Source: Palsa-506 sp050013415 (GTDB lineage: Bacteria > Actinomycetota > Actinomycetes > Streptosporangiales > Streptosporangiaceae). From it: a DNA stretch of 7,239 nucleotides. The notes under the pieces are model-generated. The model was given only the letters and a program-made list of their open reading frames with translations. It was not told the origin of the DNA and did no database searches. The stretch spans positions 1 through 7,239 of the forward strand of contig JBEKFH010000249.1 of assembly GCA_050013415.1 (NCBI GenBank), in the 5' to 3' direction. The translations under genes were made by a program, and so were the position numbers. Of the stretch, positions 1 to 6,251 are shown piece after piece (the first letter of the stretch is position 1; the number at the start of each line of letters is the position of its first letter).

Positions 1-1392
1 GCTGGACAGGGTGACGCGGCCGTGGTGCGCGGTGACGATACCGTGGACGATAGCCAGTCCGAGGCCGGTGCCTCCGCCAGCGTGGGTGCGGGCGGTGTCG
101 CTCCGGACGAATCGCTCGAAGATCGTGGGCTGCAGCTGGGCGGGGATGCCCGGTCCGTTGTCGGTAACGGTCATGGTGACCAGGCCGTCCTGGCCGCTGT
201 TCAGCTTGACGGTTACCGTGCTGCCGGGCGGGGTGTGGGTGCGTGCGTTGGCGAGCAGGTTGGCGAGCACCTGGTGCAACCGGTACTCGTCACCGCGGAG
301 GGCGACCGGCTGGCCGGGCAAGTCGAGGATCCACTGGTGGGCGGGGCCGGCTACCCGCGCGTCGTTGGTGGCCTCGAGCGCCATCCGGGTGAGGTCGACC
401 AGCTCGTCGGCGAGTGCGCGGCCGGCGTCGAGCCGGGCGAGCAGCAGCAGGTCGTCGACCAGCCGGCCCATCCGCTGCGCCGCGGCCTGCACGCGGCGCA
501 GCGCGTTGTCAGAGTTCTCCGGGGCGCGCAGGCCCAGCTCGGCGTAGCCGCGGATGCCGGCGATCGGGGTGCGCAGTTCGTGGCTCGCGTCGGCGATGAA
601 CTGGCGCAGCTGGTTTTCGCTGGCCTGCCGACGGTCGAGTGCGTTTTCGATGTGGCCAAGCATCCGGTTGAACGCCGAGCCGAGCTGGCCGACTTCGGTC
701 CTGGGGTCGGCGTCGGGCACCCGGTGGGACAGGTCCACTTCTCCGCTGGCCAGGGGAAGCTGAGTGACCTGGTTGGCCGTGGTGGTGATCTTGCGCAGGG
801 GGCGCAAGGACAGGCGGACGACGCCGAAGACGGCCAGCCCGGTCACCAGGAGCACGGTGCCGAAGACCACCATCTCGATGCGTCCCAGCCGGGTGGTCGT
901 GGAGTTCAGCTCGGCCAGGGGCAGCCCGGTTATGTACACGTCGGCCTCTTGGCCGGGGATGGCAATGAGCCGGTACTCGCCGAGGCCGGGCAGCGTGCGT
1001 GTATAGGGCTGGCGGTTTACGGGCAGGCGCAGCAGGATCCGCCTGGCAGCGGGTGAGAGCGAGACCTTCTTCGCTCCGGACCGCGTTTCCTCGTCGGTGC
1101 CGGCCAGCCGTCCGCGGGAGATCCAGGCGCCCAGCGTGCCGGCGGCGCCGACAGGGCCACGGTTGCCGAAGCCGTCTGAGCCACCGCGGCCGCGTGCCTG
1201 AGACTCGACGAAGAATGCCAGCTGCTGATTCTGGGGTAGCTGCGAGTCGAGCTGGCCGAGCAGGAAGATGTGCAGCGCGACGACGGTGGCTGTCCCAACC
1301 GCCGCGCAGCTGGCCAGGAAGAGGAGCAGGACGCCGAGGACGAGCCGGGCGCGGAGCGTGCGGCCGGCCCACCATCGCCGCCACCTGGTCAC
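1..1392 (-). CDS. HAMP-domain sensor histidine kinase (3' end beyond the window)
   Basis: Membrane sensor kinase of an OmpR-type two-component system. It should autophosphorylate on His and pass the phosphate to a response regulator. The frame is open for 464 residues to the window edge. Visible parts: TM1 about 14-45, an extracytoplasmic sensor of about 125 residues, TM2 about 172-195, HAMP about 196-250 (RPLRKI, then EVGQLGSAFNRML), HisKA with the phospho-acceptor His271 in ASHELRTPI, N-box NLLANARTHTP (about 378-388), G1 DNGPGIP (411-417), F-box IFERF, and G2 GTGLGLAIVHG (441-451). Only the last few dozen residues at most should be missing. The GTG start at 1392 overlaps the regulator's TGA by 4 bp, the usual translational coupling. 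The kinase looks intact, but its cognate regulator is broken, so it may be an orphan here. Ligand unknown. The domain calls are secure; the exact subfamily (TrcS/TcrY-like) is inference. Confidence 0.95.
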   Translation of the reverse strand, partial: MTRWRRWWAGRTLRARLVLGVLLLFLASCAAVGTATVVALHIFLLGQLDSQLPQNQQLAFFVESQARGRGGSDGFGNRGPVGAAGTLGAWISRGRLAGTDEETRSGAKKVSLSPAARRILLRLPVNRQPYTRTLPGLGEYRLIAIPGQEADVYITGLPLAELNSTTTRLGRIEMVVFGTVLLVTGLAVFGVVRLSLRPLRKITTTANQVTQLPLASGEVDLSHRVPDADPRTEVGQLGSAFNRMLGHIENALDRRQASENQLRQFIADASHELRTPIAGIRGYAELGLRAPENSDNALRRVQAAAQRMGRLVDDLLLLARLDAGRALADELVDLTRMALEATNDARVAGPAHQWILDLPGQPVALRGDEYRLHQVLANLLANARTHTPPGSTVTVKLNSGQDGLVTMTVTDNGPGIPAQLQPTIFERFVRSDTARTHAGGGTGLGLAIVHGIVTAHHGRVTLSS

Positions 1393-1826
1393 CGGGTCGT
1401 CGGCTTGAGTACGTAGCCGACGCCGCGGACGGTGTGGATCAGCGGCTCGCCGCCGGCGTCGATCTTCTTGCGCAGGTAGCTGATGTACAGCTCGACGACG
1501 TGTCCCTGGCCGCCGAAGTCGTAGTTCCAGACCCGGTCGAGGATCTGTGCCTTGGACAGCACGCGGCGCGGGTTGCGCACCGGGAAGCGGAGCAGCTCAA
1601 ACTCAGTGGCCGTCAGCTCGATGAGCTTGCCTGCCCGGCGCACCTCCAGGGCATCCTCGTTCATCGTCAGGTCGGCCACGGCCAGCTCCCTGTCGTAGTG
1701 CGCGCGGGCGGTCTCGGCGCGGCGCAGCAGTCCGCGCAGCCGGGCAAGCACCTCCTCCAGGCTGAACGGCTTAGTGACGTAGTCGTCACCGCCAGCCGTG
1801 ATGCCGGCGATCCGGTCCTCAGCGCG
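1389..1826 (-). pseudogene. OmpR-family response regulator, receiver domain truncated (C-terminal part only)
   Basis: Remnant of a winged-helix response regulator, partner of the kinase downstream. Recognisable homology starts at EDRIAGITAGGDDYVTKPF, the end of a receiver domain with its conserved Lys in KPF. It continues through a complete OmpR/PhoB DNA-binding domain: ELTATEFELLR, SKAQILDRVWNYDFGG, VELYISYLRKKID, HTVRGVGYVLKP. The first roughly 80 residues, including the acidic pocket and the phosphorylated Asp, are absent. The frame meets TGA at 1839-1841, inside the inverted repeat, and beyond it the sequence belongs to the hydroxylase gene. A shortened protein of 120 residues could start at GTG 1751, which has GGAGGAG directly in front of it (poor spacing). 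It would bind DNA without phosphorylation control. Truncation by recombination is the simplest reading; a sequencing or assembly join is the alternative. Confidence 0.85.
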
Positions 1827-3625
1827 CCCTGGCCCGGATCAGGGCGCGCTAGCGGCCGGACGTCCCGGCCTGAGGGCCAGCCGAGAACTGAGCCAATTGC
1901 GCTGTGCAGCAGTTCGAGGGCTTCCTGCTGCCCATCCGCGGCGGTGGTGTGCCGCCAGGCGATGTAGCCGTCGGGCCGGACGAGGATGGCTCCGGCCTCG
2001 TCCATCTCGCGGGCACGATGCCAGTCGAAATACGGGTCCCGGCTGCCCGGTGCTCCCACGATGACTGTCCGCAGGTAAGGCAGGTCGAGCTGGCTCGCGG
2101 CAGCGGCCCAGGTTCGGCCGGCCAGGCCGGTGACGAGGCAGAACCGGCCGTGGCCGGTGACATCGAGCGTGGACACCCGCCGCCCGGTGCCGTCGATGAG
2201 CCAAACGTGCGGGACCTTGGCGCCGGGGCGGGTCGTGGCCTGCAGGTAGAGGACCTTGTCACGCCGCCAGATTTCCTCGCCGGCGTCGAGATCAGGAATG
2301 ATGGCACCAGACTGGTAGCGCTGATTGAGTTCGATGCCCTGCGCGTTGAACTCGGTGTTCTTCAAGTCGATAGCGCAGCGCATGGCTTCGCGGGTGGCCA
2401 CCCCGTCCGGACCCGGGTCACGCAGCCGGGCCAGGCCGGCCGCGACTGGGTCAGCCTGGCCGGTGGTGCGGAATGCCTCGTTGACCGGCCTGTACTCGAC
2501 ACGGGACTGATTGGCGCGGGCGACCACCTGCATGCCGACGGGCACTCGCTCATCTGAGTAGCTGTCGAGCAGCGCCGGAGCTGCCCAGCCCCTGATGACG
2601 TAGGCGAGTTTCCACATCAGGTTGAAGGAGTCCTGGATGGAGGTGTTCGACCCGAGGCCGCTGGAGGGCGGGTGACGGTGCACGGCGTCACCGGCGCAGA
2701 AAACCCGCCCGGAGGAGTACCGGGTGGCGTGCGCCTGGTTGATCTGCCAGGTAGTGACGTTCTCCACCTCGATCGCCACGTCGGGGTCGCCGATCATCTC
2801 GCGGATCTTCGGCAGCACCGCCTCGGCGCTGGTATCGGGCTCGCCGTCAGCCATGTCGTAACCCCATCCGGCGATCCACTGCGTCCATGGCCGGATGGCC
2901 CGCAGGGTGCCCATGCCGATCTCGCCGTAGCCCGACCCGGGTGTCATGATCCAGTGCAGGACGCTGGGCCGGTGCTGCACATATTCGGTCAGGTCGGCAC
3001 GGAACAGGGTGTAGAGGGTCGCGGCGCGGCCCATCCGGCCCTCGATGGGCAGGCTGAGTTGGTCGACGACGCGGGACCGGGCGCCGTCGGCGCCGACGAG
3101 ATAGCGGCTGCGAATGTGGTACTTGCGGCCGGTGAGCCGGTCCCGCACCAGGGAGGTAACGGCTTCGTTGTCCTGGGTGTGGGAGAGGTACTCGGTGTTG
3201 AAGCAGATGTCGGCGCCGCGTGCGGCAGCATTCTTGACGAGGACAGGCTCGAGGTAAGGCTGTGGTATGTCTAGCAGCGGGCAGGGGCTGCCCTGCAGGT
3301 AGTCGCCGATCCGGTTCTCGCCGGTACCCCAGGTGCGCATCCGGGCGACTTCCTCGCCGGCCAGGCTAGTGGTGAACACCGTGTCGCCCATCAGGTGCCA
3401 GGGCGTGCCCACCGCGGTGGCATCGGCCTCGACGCCGAGGTCGCGGAGAACTTCGAGGGCACGCTGGTTGGTGATGTGCGACCGCGGGCTGTTGGCCAGC
3501 CAGTTCCATTTTGTGACGACCCGGACCGCCACGCCATACGTGGCCAGCGCGAGCGCAGCGGTCGCGCCGGCCGGGCCGGTGCCGACGACCAGGACGTCCG
3601 TGTCGAAATCGCCGCGCTCGCTCAC
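1667..3625 (-). CDS. TfdB-type FAD-dependent phenol hydroxylase with a spurious C-terminal tail
   Basis: Flavin aromatic hydroxylase of the 2,4-dichlorophenol 6-monooxygenase (TfdB)/MhpA class. It uses NAD(P)H and O2 to ortho-hydroxylate a phenol to a catechol in the cytoplasm. The frame has 652 codons. Visible motifs: dinucleotide-binding GTGPAG (15-20); TfdB-like SPRSHITNQRALEVLRDLG (46-64) and RTWGTGENR; second nucleotide motif YLVGADGARSRV (175-186); FAD ribityl motif AGDAVHRHPPSSGLGSN (311-327) followed by TSIQDSFNLMWKLAY; and the thioredoxin-like C-terminal domain (about 455-580). Homology ends near residue 582-590. Residues about 592-652 are the response-regulator DNA read in another frame, because no native stop remains. 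The GTG start at 3625 overlaps the upstream hydrolase stop by 4 bp, so coupled translation is likely. The exact substrate (phenol, chlorophenol or phenylpropionate type) cannot be read from the sequence. Confidence 0.92.
   Translation of the reverse strand: MSERGDFDTDVLVVGTGPAGATAALALATYGVAVRVVTKWNWLANSPRSHITNQRALEVLRDLGVEADATAVGTPWHLMGDTVFTTSLAGEEVARMRTWGTGENRIGDYLQGSPCPLLDIPQPYLEPVLVKNAAARGADICFNTEYLSHTQDNEAVTSLVRDRLTGRKYHIRSRYLVGADGARSRVVDQLSLPIEGRMGRAATLYTLFRADLTEYVQHRPSVLHWIMTPGSGYGEIGMGTLRAIRPWTQWIAGWGYDMADGEPDTSAEAVLPKIREMIGDPDVAIEVENVTTWQINQAHATRYSSGRVFCAGDAVHRHPPSSGLGSNTSIQDSFNLMWKLAYVIRGWAAPALLDSYSDERVPVGMQVVARANQSRVEYRPVNEAFRTTGQADPVAAGLARLRDPGPDGVATREAMRCAIDLKNTEFNAQGIELNQRYQSGAIIPDLDAGEEIWRRDKVLYLQATTRPGAKVPHVWLIDGTGRRVSTLDVTGHGRFCLVTGLAGRTWAAAASQLDLPYLRTVIVGAPGSRDPYFDWHRAREMDEAGAILVRPDGYIAWRHTTAADGQQEALELLHSAIGSVLGWPSGRDVRPLARPDPGQGALRTGSPASRLAVTTTSLSRSAWRRCLPGCADCCAAPRPPARTTTGSWPWPT
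1821..1850. repeat. Perfect 10-bp inverted repeat at the hydroxylase/regulator junction
   Basis: The arms AGCGCGCCCT (1821-1830) and AGGGCGCGCT (1841-1850) are exact reverse complements around a 10-base spacer. This very GC-rich hairpin has no T-run on either strand. It lies exactly where homology changes from the hydroxylase to the response-regulator remnant. It could be a factor-independent terminator without a U-tract (seen in actinomycetes), the terminator of the hydroxylase gene brought along in the rearrangement, or a hairpin that promoted the break. The dyad is seen directly; its role is inference. Confidence 0.6.
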
Positions 3626-4236
3626 CTGCTTGCCGCCGCTCCGGCCAGCGCTTCGATGAGCTCAGAGCTAGTGGCGATCTCGGCCAGCAGCCCGAGTGAG
3701 TTGATCGACGCGTTGTGCGCGTCGTCGTCGGCGGCGCTGCACGCGTCGGCGACGACGATGGTGCGGTAGCCCAGGTCGGAGGCCTGCCGGGCGGTTCCCT
3801 CCACCGAGGCGTTCGTGGCCACGCCCGCGAACGCCAGGGTGTCGATGCCGCGGGCGCGCAGCAGCACGTCCAGCTGGCTGCCCGAAAACCCGCTCACACG
3901 CTGGTGGGTGACCACCAGGTCACCGTCCTTGGGGGCCAGCTCCGGCACGATCTCGGCCATCTGGCTGCCCTCGACGAGGCACTGAGACTGGACGACCATC
4001 CCGAGCAGCGGCGAGTTCACGACCAGGTCCGGATAGCTGGGCTGCCACGCGACCCGCGTGTACAGGACCGCCGAGCCGGCGGTGCGGGCCGCATCGAGCA
4101 ACTTGCCCGTAATCCCGATCACATCGCGGCTGGCGGCCTGCGCTGCGAAGAAGCCGCCGTAGGCTCCCTTGGCCGTGACGATGTCGTTTTGCATGTGCAC
4201 GGCGATAACCGCGAAGCGGCGCGGGTTCAGGTCCAT
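3622..4236 (-). CDS. Isochorismatase-like (cysteine hydrolase fold) protein with altered triad
   Basis: A 204-residue protein of the isochorismatase-like superfamily, a normal length for a stand-alone member. Fold signatures: FAVIAVHMQNDIV (8-20) where most members have DMQNDF, QRVSGFSGSQLDVLLRARGIDTL, GVATNASVEGTAR (138-150), and DLGYRTIVVADACSA. The usual triad Asp-Lys-Cys is replaced by His14, His111 and Ser144. Ser for Cys occurs in true isochorismatases such as PhzD, but loss of both Asp and Lys is unusual. Hydrolysis by the standard mechanism is therefore doubtful. ATG 4236 is chosen because AGGAG (4242-4246) stands 5 bases upstream and the family's N-terminal strand begins there; the frame stays open upstream into the dioxygenase gene. 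It lies 23 bases after that gene and overlaps the hydroxylase start by 4 bp. It may act on a ring-cleavage product or a conjugated substrate, but this is inference. Confidence 0.88.
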   Translation of the reverse strand: MDLNPRRFAVIAVHMQNDIVTAKGAYGGFFAAQAASRDVIGITGKLLDAARTAGSAVLYTRVAWQPSYPDLVVNSPLLGMVVQSQCLVEGSQMAEIVPELAPKDGDLVVTHQRVSGFSGSQLDVLLRARGIDTLAFAGVATNASVEGTARQASDLGYRTIVVADACSAADDDAHNASINSLGLLAEIATSSELIEALAGAAASR

Positions 4237-4241
4237 GACGT

Positions 4242-4246
4242 CTCCT
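4242..4246 (-). promoter_or_regulatory. Ribosome binding site of the isochorismatase-like gene
   Basis: Minus-strand AGGAG, 5 bases before the ATG at 4236, in the 23-base gap after the dioxygenase stop. It settles the start against the longer open frame that runs back into the dioxygenase gene. Confidence 0.7.
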
Positions 4247-4259
4247 AACGGCGGTCTGG

Positions 4260-5201
4260 TCAGGCAGGCTGGGCGGTAGTCACCGCAAAGCCGGCGATCC
4301 AGTCGGGAATGGGCTCGTAGAATGAGCTGGCGACCGTGTACGGGCCGGTGGCGGCGAGGGCGGCGTAGGCGGCAATCGAGGTGCGCGCCTCGTGGGCGGA
4401 GTGACCGGCCTGCTCGGTGAACCAGTCCGTGCTCCACCCATCGACCGTCTCGAAGTCCGCGGCGGCCAGCACGGCAAGAACATGCCGATCCCACTCGGGA
4501 TTCAGTGGCTGGATGGTCGACACTCCTGCCGCGTAGTCACGGCCAGCCTGGATGACGCGCATCTGCCGGGCTGCCCGCTGCTCCGGGGTGAGGCTGCGGC
4601 CTGCCCCGATGAGCTGCTCCGTGACCTCGGGCGTCGCTCCCGCCAAGGTCGGCACCGGCGGGTCATGCGACAGGCCACCGGAACCGAGAAACACGACGCG
4701 CCGGCCGGCCGATGCCACTGCCCCTCCGAGCGCCTCACCGAGCAGCCGTGACCGGCGCGGCGGGCCGAGCGGCTCAGCGACACAGTTGATGAAGACCGGC
4801 ACGACCGGGACATTATCCAGGCCGCCAAACAGCAGCTGGAGGGGTTGGGCGAATCCGTGATCGACATACATCCGCTCCGACAGCGCTACATCCACCCCGG
4901 CGTCCAGCGCCGCCTGGGTCAGCGCAACTGCCGCTTCGTGATCGACAGACAGATCACCGGCCGGAGTGTCGTAGTCACCGATCGACTCCGCGGCGGCCCC
5001 GACGCAAAATGGCGGCATCATGTCGTAGAAGAAGCCGTTGTAATGATCGGGCCCGAACAGCACGACCAAGTCCGGGTCAAAGCGGGCGATGAACCCCCGC
5101 GCCGTCTCGAAGGCAGCGTCGACCCGTCTGCGCGCTTCCCCGGCTGGCTCGGTATAGCCCATCAGCGGCGAATGTGACATCGTGACTAGTGCGGGACACA
5201 C
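4260..5201 (-). CDS. mhpB: MhpB-like extradiol catechol dioxygenase (LigB superfamily)
   Basis: Class III (LigB-fold) Fe(II) extradiol dioxygenase close to 2,3-dihydroxyphenylpropionate 1,2-dioxygenase, which cleaves a catechol meta to its hydroxyls. The E. coli protein as I recall it has 314 residues; this one has 313 from GTG 5201. Shared blocks: SHSPLMGY (9-16), VVLFGPDHYNGFFYDMMPPF (46-65), YVDHGFAQPLQLLFGGLD (112-129), VPVVPVFIN, FLGSGGLSHDPPVP (171-184), PIPDWIAGF near the end. With this start the catalytic histidines fall at His115 and His179, the numbers known for the E. coli enzyme, which argues for GTG 5201 over ATG 5261. Upstream are GGAAGGG (10 bases away) and GGAG (3 bases away). 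It is the first gene of the operon. The mhpC-type hydrolase that normally follows is absent from the window. Substrate range is uncertain: mhpB names the family, not a proven substrate. Confidence 0.93.
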   Translation of the reverse strand: MCPALVTMSHSPLMGYTEPAGEARRRVDAAFETARGFIARFDPDLVVLFGPDHYNGFFYDMMPPFCVGAAAESIGDYDTPAGDLSVDHEAAVALTQAALDAGVDVALSERMYVDHGFAQPLQLLFGGLDNVPVVPVFINCVAEPLGPPRRSRLLGEALGGAVASAGRRVVFLGSGGLSHDPPVPTLAGATPEVTEQLIGAGRSLTPEQRAARQMRVIQAGRDYAAGVSTIQPLNPEWDRHVLAVLAAADFETVDGWSTDWFTEQAGHSAHEARTSIAAYAALAATGPYTVASSFYEPIPDWIAGFAVTTAQPA

Positions 5202-5239
5202 GATCTCCAAACCCTTCCACCGCTCTGCACGCCGTCCGC

Positions 5240-5253
5240 TGGTCTGCGGACCA
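5240..5253. promoter_or_regulatory. Inverted repeat TGGTC-N4-GACCA, second candidate operator
   Basis: The arms TGGTC (5240-5244) and GACCA (5249-5253) flank TGCG, two bases from the 12-bp palindrome and inside the predicted mhpB leader. The half-sites TGGT/ACCA are those of FadR-subfamily operators, but the spacing is N6 rather than N3. It may instead be a small leader hairpin. Confidence 0.3.
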
Positions 5254-5254
5254 A

Positions 5255-5266
5255 CTAGCATGCTAG
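5255..5266. promoter_or_regulatory. Perfect 12-bp palindrome CTAGCATGCTAG, candidate operator
   Basis: An exact two-fold palindrome between the divergent mhpB operon and gntR-type gene, just downstream of the candidate mhpB promoter. GntR/FadR-type regulators commonly bind short palindromes in their own divergent spacer. It does not match the FadR TGGTnnnACCA pattern. The palindrome is seen directly; binding by the neighbouring regulator is inference. Confidence 0.45.
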
Positions 5267-5277
5267 CGTTTCAGTCA

Positions 5278-5306
5278 AGGCTAGATGCGTTATCCCTGCG
5301 GCTCAA
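5278..5306 (-). promoter_or_regulatory. Candidate promoter of the mhpB operon
   Basis: On the minus strand, TTGAGC (5301-5306) and TAGCCT (5278-5283) are separated by exactly 17 bases, a fair match to the actinobacterial sigma-70 pattern TTGAcn/TAnnnT. The predicted transcript start, near 5271, leaves a leader of about 70 bases to the GTG at 5201. The palindrome at 5255-5266 would lie just downstream of the start, a classic repressor position. A second TTGACT at 5272-5277 is not well spaced from a -10. Read by eye only. Confidence 0.35.
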
Positions 5307-5438
5307 GGAGCTGGGCATAACTCCAACGAAACGGGCAGCTGGGTCTCAGCTGGCCTCCAGACTCGGGAGGATGGCTGTGCCGTACGTCGCTGGGCAGCAC
5401 GTCATCGCGACGGCAGCTGCCGTGACTGGGCCCGGAGT

Positions 5439-6227
5439 ATGACGTTCCCGGCCCGTTACGGACCGCCAGCTGCGCAGGGAGCCCGGGACGCGATCATTCC
5501 CGGCTTGCGCCCGGTAGCCGCGGCGTCGGGCAAGCGCCTCGCATCGCTTATCTACGACCTAGTCAGGGAACAGCTCCTGGAGGGCGCTTACCAGGCAGGG
5601 GAACGCCTGCAAATTGAGATGCTCAAGGCTGAATACGGCGTCTCGAAACAACCGATCATGGATGCGCTGCGCCGGCTCGCTTCCGACGGGCTCATCGAAA
5701 TCATCCCGCAGGTTGGCTGCCGGGTGCCAGTGTACGAGCCGGAGGACATCGCTGCCTTCTTCGCTATCTTCGGCGGCACAGAAGGCGCCGTGGCGGGCGT
5801 CGCCGCGCAGCGCTGCACGGCAGAGCAGCTAAGTAGCCTCGCCGTGGTCAATGCCGACATCCTTCGGCTGGCCGCTGATCCCAGCCCTGCAGCCCGCGCG
5901 CATCGCTACCGCATACTCAACCGGCAGTTCCACGGGATAGTCCATGCCATGGCGCACTCGCCGGTGGTCGCGGAGATCAGCCGCCGGATGTGGGACATGT
6001 CCGACCTGATCATCAACACCAGCGGCGGGCCCCAGCCGCTGGCCTTCGCCGTGCCGGCCCGCCACGAAGACCACGAGCGCATCATCGCCGCGCTCCAGCG
6101 CGCCGATCCCGAAGGTGCCCGCGCAGAGATGGAGACCCACATCCTGGGCACCGTAGCCGTGATCCAGCCCTCGGCCGGTGGCCCCGGGCCCTTACCCGGC
6201 TCAAGGCTGACCCGGGCTGCGGGTTGA
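5439..6227 (+). CDS. GntR-family transcriptional regulator with FCD domain (FadR subfamily)
   Basis: Ligand-controlled DNA-binding regulator of 262 residues, probably controlling the divergent catabolic operon. The N-terminal winged helix (about 31-98) shows LASLIYDLVREQLLEGAY, GERLQIEMLKAEYGVSKQPI, DALRRLASDGLIEIIPQVGC. An all-helical FCD domain (about 102-245) follows, with NRQFHGIVHAMAHSP (161-175), RHEDHERIIAALQRADPEGA (208-227) and METHI. His165, His212 and His234 fit the FCD metal ligands; the usual Asp four residues before the first His is Asn161. About 30 residues precede the HTH, slightly long. The frame is open upstream to 5259 without any ATG/GTG/TTG, so ATG 5439 is the first possible start. 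Its GGAG is only 1 base away, a poor site; leaderless or coupled translation, or a start further in (TTG 5503), are possible. The effector is probably an aromatic acid or a pathway intermediate, by inference. Confidence 0.9.
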   Translation: MTFPARYGPPAAQGARDAIIPGLRPVAAASGKRLASLIYDLVREQLLEGAYQAGERLQIEMLKAEYGVSKQPIMDALRRLASDGLIEIIPQVGCRVPVYEPEDIAAFFAIFGGTEGAVAGVAAQRCTAEQLSSLAVVNADILRLAADPSPAARAHRYRILNRQFHGIVHAMAHSPVVAEISRRMWDMSDLIINTSGGPQPLAFAVPARHEDHERIIAALQRADPEGARAEMETHILGTVAVIQPSAGGPGPLPGSRLTRAAG

Positions 6228-6251
6228 CTGGTACACAGAGCGGTGCTCGCA

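Noticed and set aside
22..1056. 344-codon plus-strand open frame
   Set aside because: It is the mirror of the histidine kinase gene; the minus frame has all kinase motifs, while this one resembles no family and is Gly/Val/Gln-rich as antisense frames in high-GC genes are.
509..1384. 291-codon minus-strand frame within the kinase region
   Set aside because: Offset frame of the kinase gene, rich in Arg/Pro, no domain; the true frame starts at GTG 1392 and runs through the window edge.
999..1967. 322-codon plus-strand open frame
   Set aside because: Spans antisense of kinase, regulator and hydroxylase ends; Arg/Ser/Pro-rich composition and no recognisable motif.
2672..3274. 200-codon plus-strand frame inside the hydroxylase
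   Set aside because: Antisense shadow of a strongly conserved FAD hydroxylase.
4237..4494. N-terminal extension of the isochorismatase-like gene to 4494
   Set aside because: The extension overlaps the dioxygenase C-terminus and is Arg/Gly-rich; a proper ribosome site precedes ATG 4236.
6210..6224. ACCCG-N5-CGGGT hairpin at the regulator's 3' end as terminator
   Set aside because: Only 5 bp, ends before the stop codon is complete, and no T-run follows; not convincing.
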